Made by a program: the position numbers and the translations under genes. From the NCBI RefSeq assembly GCF_014842255.1, contig NZ_JACYVH010000001.1:275264-339263 (forward strand): a stretch of 64,000 nt of DNA, written 5' to 3'. The notes beneath the pieces are model-generated. The model saw only the letters and a program-made list of their open reading frames with translations, had not been told where the DNA came from and searched no databases. Of this stretch, positions 8,636-17,400 are shown one piece after another. Every line of letters begins with the position of its first letter. The first letter of the stretch is position 1. This DNA is from Frigoribacterium sp. CFBP 13712. GTDB taxonomy: Bacteria; Actinomycetota; Actinomycetes; Actinomycetales; Microbacteriaceae.

Positions 8636-9781
8636 ATGCGGATCGACTTCACGACCTCGGAGCGGTCGACGCTCGGCATCGAATGGGAGCTCGCCCTCGT
8701 CGACCGCGAGACCGGCGATCTGGCCCCGCACGCGCCCGCGATCCTCGCCGACCTCGAGAACCTGAACGACGGCGGCCCCGTGCGATTGACCCACGAGCTG
8801 CTGACCAACACCGTCGAGGTCGTGAGCGGGGTCCACCACCGGGTGCCCGACGCGGTCGACGACCTCCGGTCCACCATCGACGCCGTCCACCGCCCCGCCG
8901 AGACCCTGGGCGCCGACCTGCTGTGCGCCGGGACGCACCCCTTCGGCCGCTACTCCGACCAGGAGGTCACGCCCGGCAACGAGCGCTACGCGACCCTCAT
9001 CGACCGGACCCGCTGGTGGGGACGCCAGATGATGATCTGGGGGGTGCACGTCCACGTCGGCATCGACTCCCGCGACAAGGCCCTGCCGATCCTGAACGGC
9101 CTCCTGACGTATCTCCCGCACTTCCAGGCGCTGACGGCGTCGAGCCCGTTCTGGGTCGGCGAGGAGACCGGGTACGCCTCGAACCGCGCCCTCATGTTCC
9201 AGCAGCTGCCGACCGCCGGGCTGCCCCCGCAGTTCGGCGCCTGGGCGAACTACGAGGAGATGGTCGCCGACATGACGCACACCGGCGTCATCGACCACCA
9301 CAGCGAGCTCCGCTGGGACATCCGGCCGTCACCGAAGTGGGGCACCCTCGAGACGCGGGTCTTCGACGGCATCGCCACCTTCGAGGAGGTCGGCGCGGTC
9401 GCGGCGCTCGTCCAGTGCCTCGTCGACGACATGTCGCAGTCGCTCGACGACGGCGACGAACCGCCGCAGATGCAGCCGTGGTTCGTCCGTGAGAACAAGT
9501 GGCGGGCGGCCCGGTACGGGATGGACGCCATCGTCATCCAGAACTCGGACGGCGACGAGCGGCTCGTCACAGACGACCTCCGCGACCTCGTCGTGCGGCT
9601 CGAGCCCACGGCCGAACGGCTCGGCTGCCTGGCCGAGCTGCGGTCGCTCGACACGATCGTCGAGCACGGTGCGAGCTACCAGCGCCAGCTGTCGGTGTCG
9701 GCCCGCCACGGCGGCGACCTCCGCCCGGTCGTGTCGTCGTTGGTGCGCGAGCTCCGTGAGGGCGTCACCCCGCGGGTCTGA
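8636..9781 (+). CDS. Carboxylate-amine ligase, YbdK/GCS2 family
   Basis: A 381-residue member of the glutamate-cysteine ligase type 2 family. The N-terminus carries L-G-I-E-W-E-L-A-L-V-D, where the acidic residues bind metal-ATP. Further on come E-V-V-S-G-V-H-H, G-V-H-V-H-V-G-I, and R-P-S-P-K-W-G-T-L-E-T-R-V-F-D. In E. coli YbdK has weak gamma-glutamylcysteine synthetase activity. Actinobacteria generally make mycothiol, so the physiological product here is uncertain. The ATG at 8636 follows a GGAGG stretch by about ten bases. It is the only plus-strand gene in the first 12 kb. Confidence 0.88.
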   Translation: MRIDFTTSERSTLGIEWELALVDRETGDLAPHAPAILADLENLNDGGPVRLTHELLTNTVEVVSGVHHRVPDAVDDLRSTIDAVHRPAETLGADLLCAGTHPFGRYSDQEVTPGNERYATLIDRTRWWGRQMMIWGVHVHVGIDSRDKALPILNGLLTYLPHFQALTASSPFWVGEETGYASNRALMFQQLPTAGLPPQFGAWANYEEMVADMTHTGVIDHHSELRWDIRPSPKWGTLETRVFDGIATFEEVGAVAALVQCLVDDMSQSLDDGDEPPQMQPWFVRENKWRAARYGMDAIVIQNSDGDERLVTDDLRDLVVRLEPTAERLGCLAELRSLDTIVEHGASYQRQLSVSARHGGDLRPVVSSLVRELREGVTPRV

Positions 9782-9783
9782 GC

Positions 9784-9795
9784 CGAGGAGGCGCG
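9784..9795 (+). repeat. Intergenic copy of the CGAGGAGGCGCG word
   Basis: Two bases after the ligase stop codon, with the full 14-mer CCGAGGAGGCGCGG intact. It faces away from any start codon on the plus strand, so it cannot be serving as a ribosome-binding site. Confidence 0.85.
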
Positions 9796-9855
9796 GTGCC
9801 GGTCGCCGAGGACGTGACCCCTGCCGCGACTCCCCCGGTGCGATCGCACACGGTC

Positions 9856-9930
9856 GACCGAGCCGGCTGCGACCGAGCCGGCTGCGGCCGAGCCGGCTGC
9901 GATCGGGCTGGCTGCAGCCGGGCTAGCTGC
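9856..9930. repeat. Five 15-bp tandem repeats downstream of ffh
   Basis: Units start at 9856, 9871, 9886, 9901 and 9916, with consensus GACCGAGCCGGCTGC. The first two are identical and the copies decay towards ffh. The last unit overlaps the ffh stop codon (9923-9925). No protein-coding role is apparent, and the array fills most of the gap between the convergent ligase and ffh genes. Confidence 0.85.
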
Positions 9931-11485
9931 GGCCGAGCATCTTCTGCAGCGATGCGAGCTCTTCGGGGGTCGGCGCCTTGTCGCCCTTGCCGCCGCCGAG
10001 CCCGAAGCCCGAGCCGGCCGCACCGGGCGAGGCCGCGGGCTTGCCGGTGGCCAGAGCGGCGTTCTGAGCGGCGCGCTTGGCCGGGTTGCCCGCCTTCGAG
10101 CCCTTCTTCTTCGCCGCCGGCCGCTTGCCGGCGTACGAGGCGCCGGGGATCGGCCCCATGCCGGGGACCTGGGGCACGCCGCCCTTGGCCACGGTCTTCA
10201 TCATCTTCGACGCCTGCTCGAAGCGCTGCACGAGCTGGTTGACGTCGGTCACGGTCATGCCGCAGCCCTTGGCGATGCGCAGACGACGCGAACCGTTCAG
10301 CAGCTTCGGGAGCTGCCGCTCTTGAGGGGTCATCGACTGGATGATCGCCTCGGTGCGGACGATCTCGCGCTCGTCGAAGTTCTCGAGCTGCTCGCGCATG
10401 CCCTTGGCACCCGGCAGCATGCCGAGCATGCCCTTGATCGACCCCATCTTGCGCAGCTGCTGCATCTGCTTGAGGAAGTCGTCGAGGGTGAACGAGTCGG
10501 TCGCGATCTTCTGCGCGACCGCCATCGCCTCGTCTTCGTCGAACGCCTGCTGAGCCTGCTCGATGAGCGAGAGGATGTCGCCGAGGTCGAGGATGCGGCT
10601 GGCCATGCGGTCGGGGTGGAACGGCTCGAAGTCGTCGAGCGACTCGCCGGTCGAGGCGAACATGATAGGCCGACCGGTGACGGACGCGACGCTCAGCGCC
10701 GCACCGCCGCGCGCGTCGCCGTCGAGCTTCGACAGCACGACGCCGGTGAAGTCGACCCCCTCCTGGAAGGCCTTCGCCGTCGCCACGGCGTCTTGACCGA
10801 TCATCGCGTCGATGACGAAGAGCACCTCGTCGGGGTCGACGGCCTTCCGGATGTTCGCGGCCTGCTTCATCATGTCGGCGTCGACGCCGAGTCGACCGGC
10901 GGTGTCGACGATGACCGTGTCGTAGACCTTGTCGCGCGCGAACTTGATGGCCTGCTTGGCGACCTTCACGGGGTCGCCCACGCCGTTGCCCGGCTCGGGG
11001 GCGAAGACGGCGGCGCCGGCCTGCTCGCCGACCACCTGCAGCTGCTGCACCGCGTTGGGTCGCTGGAGGTCGGCCGCGACGAGCAGCGGCGTGTGACCGT
11101 CTTTGGCGAGCCACTTCGCCAGCTTGCCGGCGAGGGTCGTCTTGCCCGCGCCCTGGAGACCGGCGAGCATGATCACGGTGGGCGGGTTCTTCGCGAACTC
11201 GAGACGACGCTGCTTGCCGCCGAGGATCTCGACCAGCTCTTCGTTGACGATCTGCACGACCTGCTGGGCGGGGTTCAGCGCCTTGCTGACCTCGTCGCCC
11301 AGGGCGCGCTCGCGCACCGTCGTCGTGAACGCCTTGACGACCTCGAAGGCGACGTCGGCGTCGAGCAGTGCGCGCCGGATCTCCCGGACGGTGCTGTCGA
11401 CGTCGGCAGGGCTGAGCTTGCCCTTGTTGCGGAGGTTCTTGAAGGTGTCCGCGAGGCGGTCGGAGAGCGTTCCAAATGTGGCCAT
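9923..11485 (-). CDS. ffh: Signal recognition particle GTPase Ffh
   Basis: Ffh with 4.5S RNA recognises signal sequences on nascent chains and delivers ribosomes to FtsY. The 520-residue protein has the N domain (residues 1-90), the G domain with P-loop G-L-Q-G-A-G-K-T, D-T-A-G-R-L and T-K-L-D-G-D-A-R-G-G. A Met-rich M domain from about residue 325 includes G-M-L-P-G-A-K and G-S-R-R-L-R-I-A-K-G, and a Gly/Ala/Lys-rich tail follows. The start ATG at 11485 gives the typical M-A-T-F-G-T-L-S-D-R-L. ftsY lies 71 bases upstream on the same strand, so the two partners may be co-transcribed. Confidence 0.97.
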   Translation of the reverse strand: MATFGTLSDRLADTFKNLRNKGKLSPADVDSTVREIRRALLDADVAFEVVKAFTTTVRERALGDEVSKALNPAQQVVQIVNEELVEILGGKQRRLEFAKNPPTVIMLAGLQGAGKTTLAGKLAKWLAKDGHTPLLVAADLQRPNAVQQLQVVGEQAGAAVFAPEPGNGVGDPVKVAKQAIKFARDKVYDTVIVDTAGRLGVDADMMKQAANIRKAVDPDEVLFVIDAMIGQDAVATAKAFQEGVDFTGVVLSKLDGDARGGAALSVASVTGRPIMFASTGESLDDFEPFHPDRMASRILDLGDILSLIEQAQQAFDEDEAMAVAQKIATDSFTLDDFLKQMQQLRKMGSIKGMLGMLPGAKGMREQLENFDEREIVRTEAIIQSMTPQERQLPKLLNGSRRLRIAKGCGMTVTDVNQLVQRFEQASKMMKTVAKGGVPQVPGMGPIPGASYAGKRPAAKKKGSKAGNPAKRAAQNAALATGKPAASPGAAGSGFGLGGGKGDKAPTPEELASLQKMLGRS

Positions 11486-11556
11486 GGTGACGACAGCTTA
11501 ACCGACGCCGCGCCTCCTGCGATCGAGTCGCCCTGCCCGGGCGGGGCGGGCCGCGA

Positions 11557-12426
11557 CTACGCGATGAGGTTCTGGACGAAGACGTGCGGGGTGAAGCCGG
11601 TCAGATCGCCGATGCCCTCGCCCTGACCGACCAGCTTGATGGGGATGCCGGTCTGCTCTTGCACGGCCAGGACGAACCCGCCGCGGGCCGAGCCGTCGAG
11701 CTTCGTCAGCACGAGACCGGTCACCCCCGCGTGCTCGATGAACGCCTGAGCCTGCGCGAGACCGTTCTGGCCGGTCGTCGCGTCGAGCACGAGCAGCACC
11801 TCGGCGATCTCGGTCTGCTTCTCGACGACGCGCTTGATCTTGCCAAGCTCGTCCATCAGGCCGGACTTCGTCTGCAGTCGCCCCGCGGTGTCGATCAGCA
11901 CGATCTCGATGCCCTCGCGCATGGCCAGCTCGACCGTCTGGTAGGCCACCGAGGCAGGGTCCTGGCCGGGCTGCTGCGGGCGCACGATGCGCGCCCCGGC
12001 CCGGTCGGCCCAGGTCGCGACCTGCTCGACGGCCGCCGCACGGAAGGTGTCGGCCGCCCCGACGACCACCGACCGGTCGTAGTTGCGGAGGAACTTCGCG
12101 AACTTGCCGATCGTCGTCGTCTTGCCGACCCCGTTCACCCCGACCATCAGCACGACCGCCGGTCGGTTGCTCAGCTTGAGGGTGGAGTCGAGCTTCGACA
12201 GACGCTCTTCGAGCACCTCGCGGAGCATGCGCTTCAGGTCGGCCGGATCGGTCGTGCTGTAGCGCTGCACCTTCGCGCGGAGGTCGTCGACGACCTGCTC
12301 GGTGACGTCGGGGCCGAAGTCGGCCCCGATCAGGGCCTCCTCGAGGTCGTCCCAGGTGGTCTCGTCGATCGTCTTCTTCGCGAACATGCCACGGAGTGCA
12401 CCGGAGAGGGACCAGGGGGAAGCCAT
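11557..12426 (-). CDS. ftsY: Signal recognition particle receptor FtsY
   Basis: FtsY is the membrane-associated GTPase that docks SRP at the translocon. At 289 residues it is the short form: it has only the N and G domains and lacks the long acidic A domain. P-loop G-V-N-G-V-G-K-T-T-T, A-D-T-F-R-A-A-A, D-T-A-G-R-L-Q and T-K-L-D-G-S-A-R-G-G are all present. The N-terminal residues W-S-L-S-G-A-L-R-G-M-F resemble the short amphipathic membrane-binding helix. I see no Shine-Dalgarno sequence directly before the ATG. It is divergent from terC. Confidence 0.96.
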   Translation of the reverse strand: MASPWSLSGALRGMFAKKTIDETTWDDLEEALIGADFGPDVTEQVVDDLRAKVQRYSTTDPADLKRMLREVLEERLSKLDSTLKLSNRPAVVLMVGVNGVGKTTTIGKFAKFLRNYDRSVVVGAADTFRAAAVEQVATWADRAGARIVRPQQPGQDPASVAYQTVELAMREGIEIVLIDTAGRLQTKSGLMDELGKIKRVVEKQTEIAEVLLVLDATTGQNGLAQAQAFIEHAGVTGLVLTKLDGSARGGFVLAVQEQTGIPIKLVGQGEGIGDLTGFTPHVFVQNLIA

Positions 12427-12492
12427 GTGCGCCAGCTTATTCGGCCATCGGCGGACGTGCAGACCGTGCAGAGGCTGTAAGCTCGGCGAGTT

Positions 12493-12611
12493 GAAGGGGA
12501 GTACTCCCGCGCGGTGGCGTCGTCAATACGGAAGAGACCGATCTCGACCCGGTGCACCGGTTCGCAAGCGTTCGAGAGGACGCCCCGCGAGTGGAGGAGA
12601 CCTTCGGTACC
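12493..12611 (+). promoter_or_regulatory. yybP-ykoY type manganese riboswitch upstream of terC
   Basis: The leader of the terC gene has the two conserved loops of this riboswitch class: AAGGGGAGTAC at 12494-12504 and GGAGACCTT near 12596-12604, with CGTCAATACGG between. A closing stem GAAGG (12493-12497) pairs with CCTTC (12601-12605). Directly downstream, GTACC (12607-12611) can pair with GGTAC (12626-12630), which covers part of the GGAGG ribosome-binding site at 12623-12627. Translational control by Mn2+ is therefore likely. The class is known to sense Mn2+ and often precedes TerC/Alx transporters. Exact boundaries are approximate. Confidence 0.8.
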
Positions 12612-12634
12612 CGCTGCGTACTGGAGGTACGAAC

Positions 12635-13663
12635 ATGGACGTCCATTTCATCACCTGGGCGATCACCATCGCCGGCATCATCGGCCTGCTCTTCTTCGAC
12701 TTCTTCAGTCACGTGCGGACCCCCCACGAGCCGACCATCAAGGAGTCGGCCATCTGGTCGGGTGTCTACATCGGCATCGCGATCCTGTTCGGCGTCGGCG
12801 TCGGCGTCTTCTCGAACTGGACCTTCGGCGGCGAGTACTTCGCCGGCTACGTCACCGAGAAGGCCCTCTCGGTCGACAACCTCTTCGTCTTCCTGATCAT
12901 CATGACGAGCTTCGCCGTGCCGCGGATCTACCAGCAGAAGGTCCTGCTCGTCGGCATCGCGATCGCCCTGCTCTCGCGAGGTCTCTTCATCGCCGCCGGC
13001 GTCGTCATCATCGAGAACTTCTCGTGGGTCTTCTACCTGTTCGGTCTGCTGCTCTTCTGGCTCGCCTACAGCCAGGTGCGCGGCGGTCACGACGACAAGG
13101 ACGAGGCCGACAGCAAGCTGATCCGCACGCTCCGCCGCATCATCCCCACCTCGAAGGACTACGACGGTCAGAAGCTGACCACGAAGGTCGACGGCAAGCG
13201 TCTCTTCACCCCGCTCTTCCTGGTGATGGTCGCCATCGGCCTGACCGACGTGCTCTTCGCGCTCGACTCCATCCCGGCCATCTTCGGTCTGACACAAGAG
13301 GCGTACATCGTCTTCACGGCGAACGCCTTCTCGCTGCTGGGGCTCCGTCAGCTGTACTTCCTGATCTCGGGTCTGCTCGAGCGCCTCGTCTACCTCGCTC
13401 AGGGGCTCGCGGTCATCCTCGCGTTCATCGGCGTCAAGCTGCTGTTCCACGCCCTGCACGTCAACGAGGTGCCGTTCATCAACGGCGGCGAGCCGATCGA
13501 CTGGATCCCCGAGATCCCCATCTGGTTCTCGCTCGGCTTCATCCTGCTGACGATCGCCGTCGCCACGGTGCTGAGCCTCGCGAAGACGCGACGTGACGCC
13601 CGCACGGCGGCGGCCTCGGCCGACCGCCCCGGCGTCGCGAGCAGCACCGACGACGACCACTAG
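12635..13663 (+). CDS. TerC/Alx family membrane transporter (probable Mn2+ exporter)
   Basis: A 342-residue polytopic protein with about nine hydrophobic helices. Both TerC signature segments are present: E-K-A-L-S-V-D-N-L-F-V-F near residue 75 and G-L-T-D-V-L-F-A-L-D-S-I-P-A near residue 205. The acidic residues within these membrane helices are thought to coordinate the metal. A charged cytoplasmic loop separates the two halves, and the tail is acidic and hydrophilic. The ATG at 12635 follows GGAGG by seven bases. The Mn2+ riboswitch in the leader supports a manganese function rather than tellurite resistance. Confidence 0.9.
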   Translation: MDVHFITWAITIAGIIGLLFFDFFSHVRTPHEPTIKESAIWSGVYIGIAILFGVGVGVFSNWTFGGEYFAGYVTEKALSVDNLFVFLIIMTSFAVPRIYQQKVLLVGIAIALLSRGLFIAAGVVIIENFSWVFYLFGLLLFWLAYSQVRGGHDDKDEADSKLIRTLRRIIPTSKDYDGQKLTTKVDGKRLFTPLFLVMVAIGLTDVLFALDSIPAIFGLTQEAYIVFTANAFSLLGLRQLYFLISGLLERLVYLAQGLAVILAFIGVKLLFHALHVNEVPFINGGEPIDWIPEIPIWFSLGFILLTIAVATVLSLAKTRRDARTAAASADRPGVASSTDDDH

Positions 13664-13729
13664 CCCCACCCGTCGTGCGGTCGCGCCTCGCGGCCGCACG
13701 ACACGGATCCACAGGAACGGAACTCCCCC

Positions 13730-14311
13730 ATGCGCCTCGAACTCATCCGCCACGGTCAGACCGACTGGAACCTCAACGACAAGCTGCAGGGTTCGTCGGA
13801 CATCCCGCTGAACGAGACCGGACGAGGGCAGGCGCACGAGGCGGCGCGGCTGCTCGCCGGCGTCGAGTGGAGCGCCATCGTGTCGTCGCCGCTCGGTCGT
13901 GCTCGAGAGACCGCTCGCATCATCGCCTCCGAGCTGGGCATCGAGCTCGGCGACGCGTACGACGAGCTGATCGAACGCGACTACGCGTCTCACGAGGGCC
14001 GCACCCCCGAGTCGCCCATCCCCGACGAGCCCAACGCCGACTACCCCGACATCGAGCCCCGCGAGTCGGTCGCCCGCCGCGGCATCGGCGCCCTCGAGAC
14101 GATCCGCGACACGCGCCTCCCGCTCGACGGCGACGACGCCCACATCGTCGTCGTCTGCCACGGGACGATCATCCGCTTCGTGCTGTCCGAGATCCTCGGC
14201 CGCGAGGTCGGGCACATCGAGAACGCGGCCGCGAACACGGTCGAGTGGGATGGCACCGCCTGGCACGTGCTGAGCATCAACGGCGGGGTCGTCGACACCG
14301 ACATCGACTGA
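13730..14311 (+). CDS. Histidine phosphatase (phosphoglycerate-mutase-like) family protein
   Basis: A 193-residue cytosolic protein beginning M-R-L-E-L-I-R-H-G-Q-T-D-W-N, the histidine-phosphatase motif whose His is phosphorylated. The second catalytic His is in V-V-V-C-H-G-T near residue 145, and the acid lies in I-E-R-D-Y-A-S-H-E-G-R. Substrates in this family range from sugar phosphates to cobalamin intermediates, and nothing nearby narrows the choice. It follows terC by 66 bases and may be read through from it. A strong palindromic terminator follows. Confidence 0.88.
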   Translation: MRLELIRHGQTDWNLNDKLQGSSDIPLNETGRGQAHEAARLLAGVEWSAIVSSPLGRARETARIIASELGIELGDAYDELIERDYASHEGRTPESPIPDEPNADYPDIEPRESVARRGIGALETIRDTRLPLDGDDAHIVVVCHGTIIRFVLSEILGREVGHIENAAANTVEWDGTAWHVLSINGGVVDTDID

Positions 14312-14330
14312 CGACGCCGAGTCGAGAGCA

Positions 14331-14375
14331 CGAGCCGAGGAGGCGCGATCAGGTCGGTCGCGCCTCCTCGGCTCG
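14331..14375. terminator. 18-bp perfect palindrome built from two GAGGAGGCGCG words
   Basis: Arms 14331-14348 and 14358-14375 are exact reverse complements of 18 bases around a nine-base loop. The left arm contains the 12-mer forward (14336-14347) and the right arm contains it inverted (14359-14370). It lies between the convergent phosphatase and smc genes, so it is well placed as a bidirectional terminator. No clear U-run follows, as is common in actinobacteria. Confidence 0.82.
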
Positions 14376-14454
14376 TCGATGCGACCCGTCGGGGGCCGCC
14401 TGAGGCCCGGAGCGCCCCGGATGCGTCATGTCGATGCGGGCAGCCACCGGACCG

Positions 14455-17400
14455 TCACGAGCCGGCCGAGAGCTCCGCCACGACGCGCTGACCGACGACG
14501 GCGCTGACGCCGTCCTGCCGCATCGAGACGCCGTAGAGGGCGTCCGCGATCTCCATCGTGCGCTTCTGGTGCGTGATGACGATGAGCTGGCTGTTCTCGC
14601 GGAGGTCCTCGAAGATGGCGAGCAGACGGCCGAGGTTCGCGTCGTCGAGGGCCGCCTCGACCTCGTCCATGATGTAGAACGGGCTCGGTCGGGCCTTGAA
14701 GATGGCGATCAGCAGGGCGACAGCGGCCAGCGACCGCTCGCCGCCCGAGAGCAGCGACAGACGCTCGATCTTCTTGCCGGCGGGTCGCACGGTCACCTCG
14801 ATGCCCGTCGCGAGGAGGTCGTCGGGGTCGGTGAGCTGCAGCGACCCCGTGCCTCCCGGGAACAGGATCGGGAACACCCGGTCGAAGGCCGCCTGCGTGT
14901 CGGCGAAGGCGCTGCCGAAGATCGTCTGCATCGTCGAGTCGATGTCGTCGATGATCGTGAGGAGATCGGCGCGGGTGCGGGTGAGATCGGTCAGCTGCTC
15001 GGACAGGAACGCGTGCCGCTGCTCGAGCGCCGCGAACTCCTCGAGGGCCAGGGGGTTGACGCGACCGAGTCGGGCGAGCTTCTTCTCGGCCTTCGCCAGC
15101 CGCGCCTCCTGCTCGGCACGGTCGAACGGGCTGCCCTCGGACCCGGGCCCGTCGTCGACGCCGCCCTCCGAGGGCGCCGCGTCCGAGGGCGCCGCGTCGG
15201 CGGGCGCCTCGTCGGCGCGAGCCGCCTCGGCCGGCACGGGCACGTCGGGGCCGTACTCGGCGATCAGGACGTCCTCGACGAGACCGAGCCCCGAGGCGGC
15301 CCGGTCGAGCAGCCCCGACAGGTGCAGGCGCTTCTTGTGCAGCTCCATCTCGAGGCCGTGCACGCTCTCGGTGACGGCGTCGAGACGCTCTCGGACCGAC
15401 CGGGCGTCACGGCGCAGGGCGGCGAGCTCGTCGTTGCGGCCGGCGCGGGCGCGTTCGGCCTCGGCCAGCTCGCGACGCGCCTCGTCGAGCGACCGGGCCA
15501 CGGCGTCGATGGTCGGCGGCAGCGCGGTGAGCACCGACGAGGTCGACGCCATCTGCCGCTGACGGATCACCGTGCGGCGCGCCTGCCGTTCGGCCGCCTC
15601 GCGCTGCTCGTCGAGCTGCCGCTGCAGCGTGACCGCGCGGGCGGCCTCGGCCCGCACGCGCTCGCGCACCGTCTCGAGCACGACGCGTCGTTCGAGCTCG
15701 GCGGCACGGGCGGCCTCGACCTCGTCGAGGAGACCCTGGCGGGCCGACACGTCGAGCAGCGGTCGGGGCCTCGCGCGGTGCACCTCGTCGGCGGCGGCCG
15801 CCTCGTCGACGATCACGGCCGCCTCGTCGGCGGACCTGCTCGCGACGACCAGTGCCGACCGCAGGCGCTCGACCTCGGCCTCGGCGGCGTCGACCCGGGC
15901 GCGCAGACGACCGAGGCGCTGCTCGTGGTCGACGACCCGCGCCTCCTGCGCCTTCGCCTGCGCAGCCGACGCTGCGGCCAGTGCGCGCGCCTCGACGAGT
16001 CGGCGCCTCGCCTCGTCATGGTCGGGCGCGAGGTCGGCGAGCGTCGCCTCGACGGCGGTGAGCCGCTCGGCCGCGGCGTCGCGCTCGGCGACCAGCTCGA
16101 GCCGGGAACGCTCGGCGCCCGAACCGCCCCGCAGCACGTAGTCGGTGAGCACCTCGCCCGACCGCGTGATGACGGTCACCGGCACGGGGTGCGCGGCGAG
16201 GGCCGCTCGGGTCGCCCGGGCGACGTCGAGGTCGTCGGCGACGACGGTGCTCGCCAGCAGACCGAGGACACCAGGAGGCGCGGTGACGACCGAGACGGCG
16301 CTCACGGCCCCGGGCGGCAGGGCCACGTCGAGCAGGGTCAGACGGCGTTCGGGCTCGGCGACGACGACCTCGACCCGGCCGAGCTCGCCGACGGTCGCGT
16401 GCTCGATGGCGTCGAAGGCCGACGCCGAGTCGTCGGCCAGGACGGAGTCGACCACGCTGCCGAGGGCCGCGGCGACGGCCGCCTCGAACCCGGGGCGCAC
16501 CTGCACGTGATCGGCCACCCGGCCACGCACGCCCGGTCGCCCGGCCGCCAGGAGCGCGCTCGACCCGTCGGCGCGGTCGAGCGCCAACGACAGGGCCCCG
16601 CGCCGGGCGGCCAGGGCGTCGCGCTCGCGCTCGGCCGCGTGCAGGCGGTCGCGGAGCTCGTCGACGCGCTCGCCCAGGGCCGCCGCCTCGCTCTCGGCGG
16701 CCGCCTGGGCCGCGACGTGGTCGACCCCGTCGCCCTCGGGCGCCTCGTGGTCGAGGGCCTCGAGCTCGGCGTGCGCGGCGTCACGGCGGGTCTCGGCGGA
16801 CTGCAGGGCCGTCTCGTGCCGGAGGCGCTCCCCCCGCACCGCCGCGAGTCGCGACCGGGCCAGGTCGAGCGCCGTGCGGAGGCGCCCGGCCTCGAGATCG
16901 TGCTTCGAGACGAGAGCGCTCTGGGCGGAGATCTCGTCGTCGAGGGCGTCGAGCGCCCGACGGGCGGAGGCCAGCCCGCCGCGGGCCTCCTCGACGGCCT
17001 CGGCGGCGGCCGCGACGTCGCCCTGCAGGCGCTCGGCCTCGTCTCGGGCGTCGGCGACCATGCCCGCCGACACCGTGGTCACGGCGACGGGCTGCTCGGC
17101 CTGCTGGGCGAGCAGCTGCAGGCGCTGGCGGGCGAGGCTCGACAGGCTGCGGAGGCGCTCGTGCACGGACTCGAGCTCGAACGCGACCCGTCGCGCCCGG
17201 TCGACGTCGTCGCCCGCCATCGACTGCTCGAGGCGCTGCTCGTCTGCGGCGATCTCGCCGAGACGGCCGGCGAGCAGCTCGCGTTCGGCCCTCTGCTCGG
17301 CCTCGCTGCTCGACCGGGCGTCGAGGGACCGCTTCAGCCCGACGACCTCGTCGGCGAGGAGTCGCGCCCGGGCGTCGCGCACCACGGCGGCGATCGTCTG

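Noticed and set aside
8368-9301. Minus-strand open frames opposite the YbdK-type ligase
   Set aside because: Antisense shadows of a clearly coding plus-strand gene; the part in 8368-8635 has no family signature or start signal.
9796-10242. A small plus-strand protein made of A-G-C-D-R repeats over the 15-bp array
   Set aside because: It is the translation of the tandem repeat and of ffh antisense sequence; no ribosome-binding site and no family resemblance.
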